Source: Rhodovulum sp. 12E13 (GTDB lineage Bacteria; Pseudomonadota; Alphaproteobacteria; Rhodobacterales; Rhodobacteraceae). From it: a stretch of DNA of 64,000 nucleotides. The notes under the pieces were generated by a model. It searched no databases and had not been told where the DNA came from. It was given only the letters and a program-made list of their open reading frames with translations. Below are positions 60,589 to 64,000 of the stretch, piece by piece (the stretch's first letter is position 1; each line of letters begins with the position of its first letter). The position numbers and the translations under genes were made by a program. Location: positions 124,001 through 188,000 of the forward strand of contig NZ_QPLK01000005.1 of NCBI RefSeq assembly GCF_003340565.1, given 5' to 3'.

Positions 60589-61453
60589 CCGAAAGCATCT
60601 GACACAGCAGATCCAGCTGGTCGAGATCGCGGTAGCGGACGCGGAGCTCGCCGGCACCGTCGATATCCTTGTGCTCGATGCTGACGCGCATGCGAAGATG
60701 CGCGGCGAGATCCTGCTCGATGGCGCGGGTGTCGGCGTCTTTCTCGGGCGTCGCGCGCGGCTTGTGTGCCTTGGCGGGGACGGCGCTTTGGCGGGCGAGT
60801 GCCTCGGCCTGGCGGACGGACAGGCCGCGGGCGACAACCTCGCGGGCGAGTGCGGCGGGATCGGTCGCGGTAACGAGGGCACGGGCATGTCCCGCGGTCA
60901 GGCGCCCGGCCTCGAGATGGGCGAGCACCTCGTCGGGCAGGCCGAGCAGGCGCATCAGGTTGGCGATGTGGCTGCGCGACTTGCCGAGGGAGCGGGCGAG
61001 CTGCTCCTGCGTGTGGCCGAATCGGTCGATAAGCTGGCGGTAGCCACGCGCCTCCTCGACCGGGGAAAGATCAGCCCGCTGGATATTCTCGACGATGGCG
61101 ATCTCGAGCGCTTCCGTATCGTCGAGGTCGGAGACGATGACCGGCACGTCATGCAGCTGGGCGCGCTGAGCGGCGCGCCACCGGCGCTCGCCAGCGACCA
61201 GTTCGTGGGTCGCATCGCCGCGCGGACGAGGACGAACGATCAGGGGTTGCAGGATGCCTCGCTCGCGGATCGAGGCGGCGAGCTCGTCGAGCGCGGCCTC
61301 GTCGAAGCTGCGGCGAGGCTGATCCGGATTGGGCGCAATGGCATCGATGGGGAGCGTACGATCTGCGGAATGCGGCCGCTCAGTGGCGGGCTCGTCGAGA
61401 TGAACGTCGGCCATGAGGGCGGAGAGGCCTCGACCTAAACCTCTGTTTTTCAT
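60563..61453 (-). CDS. parB: Chromosome-partitioning protein ParB
   Basis: CTP-dependent clamp that loads at parS and spreads along DNA. N-terminal VRPRPRGDATHELVAGERRW is the CTP-binding/ParB box, the HTH is in the middle (TQEQLARSLGKSRSHIANLMR), and the C-terminal dimerisation domain ends the protein. 296 residues. ATG 61453 follows parA by 13 bases. With a parS site inside rsmG it forms the origin-proximal partition locus. Confidence 0.96.
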   Translation of the reverse strand: MKNRGLGRGLSALMADVHLDEPATERPHSADRTLPIDAIAPNPDQPRRSFDEAALDELAASIRERGILQPLIVRPRPRGDATHELVAGERRWRAAQRAQLHDVPVIVSDLDDTEALEIAIVENIQRADLSPVEEARGYRQLIDRFGHTQEQLARSLGKSRSHIANLMRLLGLPDEVLAHLEAGRLTAGHARALVTATDPAALAREVVARGLSVRQAEALARQSAVPAKAHKPRATPEKDADTRAIEQDLAAHLRMRVSIEHKDIDGAGELRVRYRDLDQLDLLCQMLSASLPDGTR

Positions 61454-61466
61454 AGGCTTTCTCCTG

Positions 61467-62249
61467 TCAGGCAGCCACGGTCAGTGCACGGTCGAGCAAC
61501 TCGGAGGCCAGCGCCCGGTAGGCCGCCGCTCCACGCGAATGCGTGTCGTAGCTGAGAACGGGCGTGCCAAAGCTCGGCGCTTCGCTGATCCGGACGTTCC
61601 GGGGAATACGTGTCTCGAAGACGAGTTCCCCGAGGGCCTCGCGGGCATCCTGCTCGACCTGTTGCGAGAGGCGATTGCGAATGTCGAACATTGTCAGCAC
61701 GACCCCCTCGATCCGCAATTTCTGGTTGGCGCTCTGGCGGACTTCGCGGACGGTCAGCATCAGCTGCGACAGGCCCTCGAGTGCAAAGAACTCCGATTGT
61801 AGCGGGACGAGGACGGAGTGCGCAGCCACCATCGCGTTGACGGTAAGCAGGTTGAGCGACGGCGGACAGTCGATCAGCACGAAATCATAGCCAAGGGCTT
61901 CGACATCAGCCCGGCGCAGCGCGTTGCGCAGGCGGAAGGATCGCCGCCCGTTGGAGAGCAGCTCCATATCGGCGGAAGCGAGATCGGTGTTGGAGGGCAC
62001 GATGTCGATGCCCGTCACGCTGGTCGGGCGGATCGCGTCGGATATCGGGGTTTCGGAGAGAAGAATGTCGTAGGTGGTCTTGATTCGGGTACCCGGCTCG
62101 ATGCCAAGGCCCGTGGAGGCGTTACCCTGGGGATCAAGATCTATCAGCAGGACACGCAGACCGCGCTCGGACAAGGCTGCGCAGAGATTGATGGCGGTCG
62201 TCGTCTTGCCGACCCCGCCCTTCTGGTTGGCGATGGCGATGATCTTCAC
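61467..62249 (-). CDS. parA: Chromosome-partitioning ATPase ParA (Soj)
   Basis: Deviant Walker ATPase acting on the nucleoid together with ParB. KGGVGKTT at residues 10-17 is the deviant Walker A with the signature lysines; LIDLDPQGNAST and FVLIDCPPSLNLLTVNAM are the second and third motifs. 260 residues from GTG 62249 (MKIIAIANQKGG). 17 bases after rsmG on the same strand and 13 before parB. Confidence 0.97.
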   Translation of the reverse strand: MKIIAIANQKGGVGKTTTAINLCAALSERGLRVLLIDLDPQGNASTGLGIEPGTRIKTTYDILLSETPISDAIRPTSVTGIDIVPSNTDLASADMELLSNGRRSFRLRNALRRADVEALGYDFVLIDCPPSLNLLTVNAMVAAHSVLVPLQSEFFALEGLSQLMLTVREVRQSANQKLRIEGVVLTMFDIRNRLSQQVEQDAREALGELVFETRIPRNVRISEAPSFGTPVLSYDTHSRGAAAYRALASELLDRALTVAA

Positions 62250-62266
62250 TGCTCGATCCTCCCGCC

Positions 62267-62908
62267 TCAGACCCGAGCCGCCAGTTGGCATTCGAGGATC
62301 CGGGCTGCCGGGTCGGTTATACTCGGATGGGCCGTCGCGGTGAAGCGCCAGCTCGCCTGTGCTTCAGCGATTTCGGACATGTAGCGCGCGCCTTTTGGAA
62401 AGAGAAAGGTTGCGCCGGGAAGCGCATGCGGCTGCGCAAGGGCGATAAGACGTGTGAGCGGTGCGAGAGCACGGGCGGAGACGACCGTGGCGCTTTGTGA
62501 GGGGAGCTCTTCGATGCGGGCCGTATGGATCTTGGCAGTCAGCCCGAATTCGCGCACGCAGGTCGAGAGGAAGGCGCATTTGCGCCGGTCGCTCTCGACA
62601 AGCGCGAATTGCGTCTCTGGCCGGATGTCTTGCGCGACAAGGGCACAGACGAGGCCCGGCAGTCCGGCGCCGGAACCGATATCGAGCCAGAGCCCGTCCG
62701 TACGGGGTGACAGGACACAGAGCTGTGCCGAATCGAGGATATGCCGTTCCCACAGGTGGTCGACCGTCGACGGGGCCACGAGATTGACACGACGTGTCCA
62801 GTGTCTCAGCAGTTCTGCGAAGCGCGCAAGATCGCGCCTGGTTTCACGTGAAACGCCGAGAGTGCGGAGGCGGTCGCAAACCGATGCATCGGCACCCGGA
62901 CTGCTCAC
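62267..62908 (-). CDS. rsmG: 16S rRNA guanine-527 N7-methyltransferase
   Basis: Methylates G527 of 16S rRNA. The SAM motif is [13 protein letters not shown] near residue 73, and the N-terminus reads [17 protein letters not shown]. 213 residues from GTG 62908, which overlaps mnmG by four bases (GTGA). The VSRET codons contain a near-consensus parS site (62840-62855), a common arrangement in bacterial gidB genes. Confidence 0.95.
   Translation of the reverse strand: MSSPGADASVCDRLRTLGVSRETRRDLARFAELLRHWTRRVNLVAPSTVDHLWERHILDSAQLCVLSPRTDGLWLDIGSGAGLPGLVCALVAQDIRPETQFALVESDRRKCAFLSTCVREFGLTAKIHTARIEELPSQSATVVSARALAPLTRLIALAQPHALPGATFLFPKGARYMSEIAEAQASWRFTATAHPSITDPAARILECQLAARV
62840..62855. other. 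parS site inside rsmG
   Basis: GGTTTCACGTGAAACG matches the ParB-binding consensus TGTTTCACGTGAAACA at 14 of 16 positions, with a perfect inner palindrome GTTTCACGTGAAAC (62841-62854). It lies in the coding sequence for VSRET of RsmG, close to parA and parB. It implies origin proximity and ParB loading here. Confidence 0.85.
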
Positions 62909-64000
62909 GCCGAGCGCTTCTGCAGTTGCCGCACCCGCGCCAGTATCAGAGTCAGGGCAGCGGGGGTCATGCCCTCGATGCGCCCGGCCTGGGCCAATGT
63001 CTCGGGCCGGGCAACGAGAAGTTTCTCCCGCAGTTCCGCTGACAGTCCGTCGATGGCGCCATAGTCAAGCGCGGGCGACAGTGCGATCGCCTCGTCGCGC
63101 TGCAACCGGGCAATGTCATCGTCCTGCCGCCGGACATAATGTGCATAGAGTGCATCATTTGCGATTTGCGCCAGCGCCGATCGTTCGAGCGTGGCGATCG
63201 ACGGGCAGAGGGTGGACAGGACCTCGATGTCGGCCCCCGGCAGCGCCAGGGCTTCCTCCGCTGTCCTGCGGCGCCCGTCGGGGGCAACCCGGACACCATT
63301 GGCATGCAACTCCGCGGCACTGATGCTGACGCTGGACAGGGCATGTCGCGCTCTCGCTATCCGCTCCATCTTGGCGTCAAAGGACCGGCGACGCCTTTCC
63401 CCCACCAATCCGACCGTCACACCCAGCGGTGTCAGACGTTGATCGGCATTGTCAGCCCGCAGAGACAGGCGATATTCCGCCCGCGAGGTGAACATACGGT
63501 AAGGTTCGGCCACGCCGTGCGTCGTCAGATCGTCGATCATCACACCGATATACGAACTGCGCCGCCCCGGAATTACCGGATCCCGACCTAGGGCGTCGGC
63601 GGCGGCATTCACGCCAGCGATGAGCCCCTGCGCTGCCGCCTCCTCATACCCTGTTGTCCCGTTGATCTGACCTGCCAGATAGAGGCCCGGGATGTCGACC
63701 ACCGCAAGGGTCCGCGCCAGAGCCCTGGGATCGACGTAGTCGTACTCGATGGCATAACCCGGTTGAAGAATGACGACGTCCTCCAGGCCGGGGATCGATC
63801 GAACATAGTCCTCTTGCACGTCCTCGGGCAGCGAGGTGGAAATGCCGTTGGGATAGATCGTCGGATCGTCGACTCCCTCCGGCTCCAGGAATATCTGATG
63901 GCTGTCCTTGTCGGCGAAACGCACCACCTTGTCCTCGATCGACGGACAGTACCGGGGCCCCGGGCCGCCGATACGACCCGAATACATTGCCGATCGATCG
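62905..64000 (-). CDS. mnmG: tRNA uridine 5-carboxymethylaminomethyl modification enzyme MnmG, 5'-truncated by window end
   Basis: FAD-dependent partner of MnmE that modifies wobble uridines. Only the C-terminal part (365 residues) is in the window; the 5' end lies beyond 64000. The visible portion begins [20 protein letters not shown] and includes [51 protein letters not shown] and a C-terminal helical end, all typical of MnmG. It overlaps rsmG by four bases. Likely first gene of mnmG-rsmG-parA-parB. Confidence 0.96.
   Translation of the reverse strand, partial: DRSAMYSGRIGGPGPRYCPSIEDKVVRFADKDSHQIFLEPEGVDDPTIYPNGISTSLPEDVQEDYVRSIPGLEDVVILQPGYAIEYDYVDPRALARTLAVVDIPGLYLAGQINGTTGYEEAAAQGLIAGVNAAADALGRDPVIPGRRSSYIGVMIDDLTTHGVAEPYRMFTSRAEYRLSLRADNADQRLTPLGVTVGLVGERRRRSFDAKMERIARARHALSSVSISAAELHANGVRVAPDGRRRTAEEALALPGADIEVLSTLCPSIATLERSALAQIANDALYAHYVRRQDDDIARLQRDEAIALSPALDYGAIDGLSAELREKLLVARPETLAQAGRIEGMTPAALTLILARVRQLQKRSA

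Overview
The window is a GC-rich piece of an alphaproteobacterial chromosome, most likely from the Rhodobacteraceae/Paracoccaceae. The main reasons are the gene order mnmG-rsmG-parA-parB, the secA/ppiC/argJ/mutT block, the nusA-ylxR-infB order, a VPLPA-type C-terminal sorting signal, and the overall protein sequences. The mnmG-rsmG-parAB group and a near-consensus parS site inside rsmG place the right end close to the replication origin. No rRNA, tRNA, CRISPR array, insertion sequence or prophage was seen. Most of the window is conserved housekeeping sequence, and the novelty lies mainly in small genes, intergenic elements and unusual pairings.

Layout. 1-7.5 kb is an envelope-polysaccharide region: two paralogous glycosyltransferases, galE, galU, kdsB and cysQ on the minus strand, then a capsule-type ABC permease and an SH3-domain secreted protein on the plus strand. 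7.5-8.7 kb holds the only long gene-free stretch and a VPLPA-CTERM surface protein of lower GC. 8.7-19.4 kb carries alkB, dnaK-dnaJ, radC, secA, a periplasmic PPIase, argJ, mutT and a 45-residue small protein with a strong terminator. 19.5-24.9 kb is the infB-ylxR-nusA-rimP operon (minus strand). 25-27.8 kb is a second polysaccharide block (glycosyltransferase, sulfotransferase, glycosyltransferase). 27.8-35 kb has pip, ubiG, a MarR regulator, a nitrilase-family amidase, a glutaredoxin, comF, an NDUFAF5-like methyltransferase, hemH and a 60-residue membrane protein. 34.6-36.4 kb has two L,D-transpeptidases around a CAP-domain lipoprotein.

36.5-45.5 kb is a long minus-strand run: hslO, a Nudix hydrolase, a CCA-adding/poly(A)-polymerase-type enzyme, two ABC exporters, an RlmD-type RNA methyltransferase, and a NaChBac-type voltage-gated sodium channel overlapping the methyltransferase gene by 4 bases. 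45.6-52.9 kb carries a Nudix gene, a receiver/PP2C phosphatase divergent from an Hpt protein, ilvA, an FkbM methyltransferase, argG, a secreted MsrA and a YrbL-like protein. 53-60.6 kb carries mutS, grpE-hrcA and rph-rdgB-hemW-DUF454. 60.5-64 kb carries parB, parA, rsmG and mnmG (5' end outside the window).

How the genes work together. galE, galU and kdsB make sugar nucleotides and CMP-Kdo for the glycosyltransferases. CysQ could clear the PAP released by the sulfotransferase 20 kb away. dnaK-dnaJ and hrcA-grpE are split into two loci, and a heat-shock sigma factor-type promoter can be proposed before dnaK. The most distinctive intergenic elements are three abutting ~20-bp palindromes between mutS and grpE, a 32-bp dispersed repeat just after both argJ and argG, a 12-bp palindrome before a conserved-looking tiny gene, and a cluster of GGTCAC half-sites before msrA.
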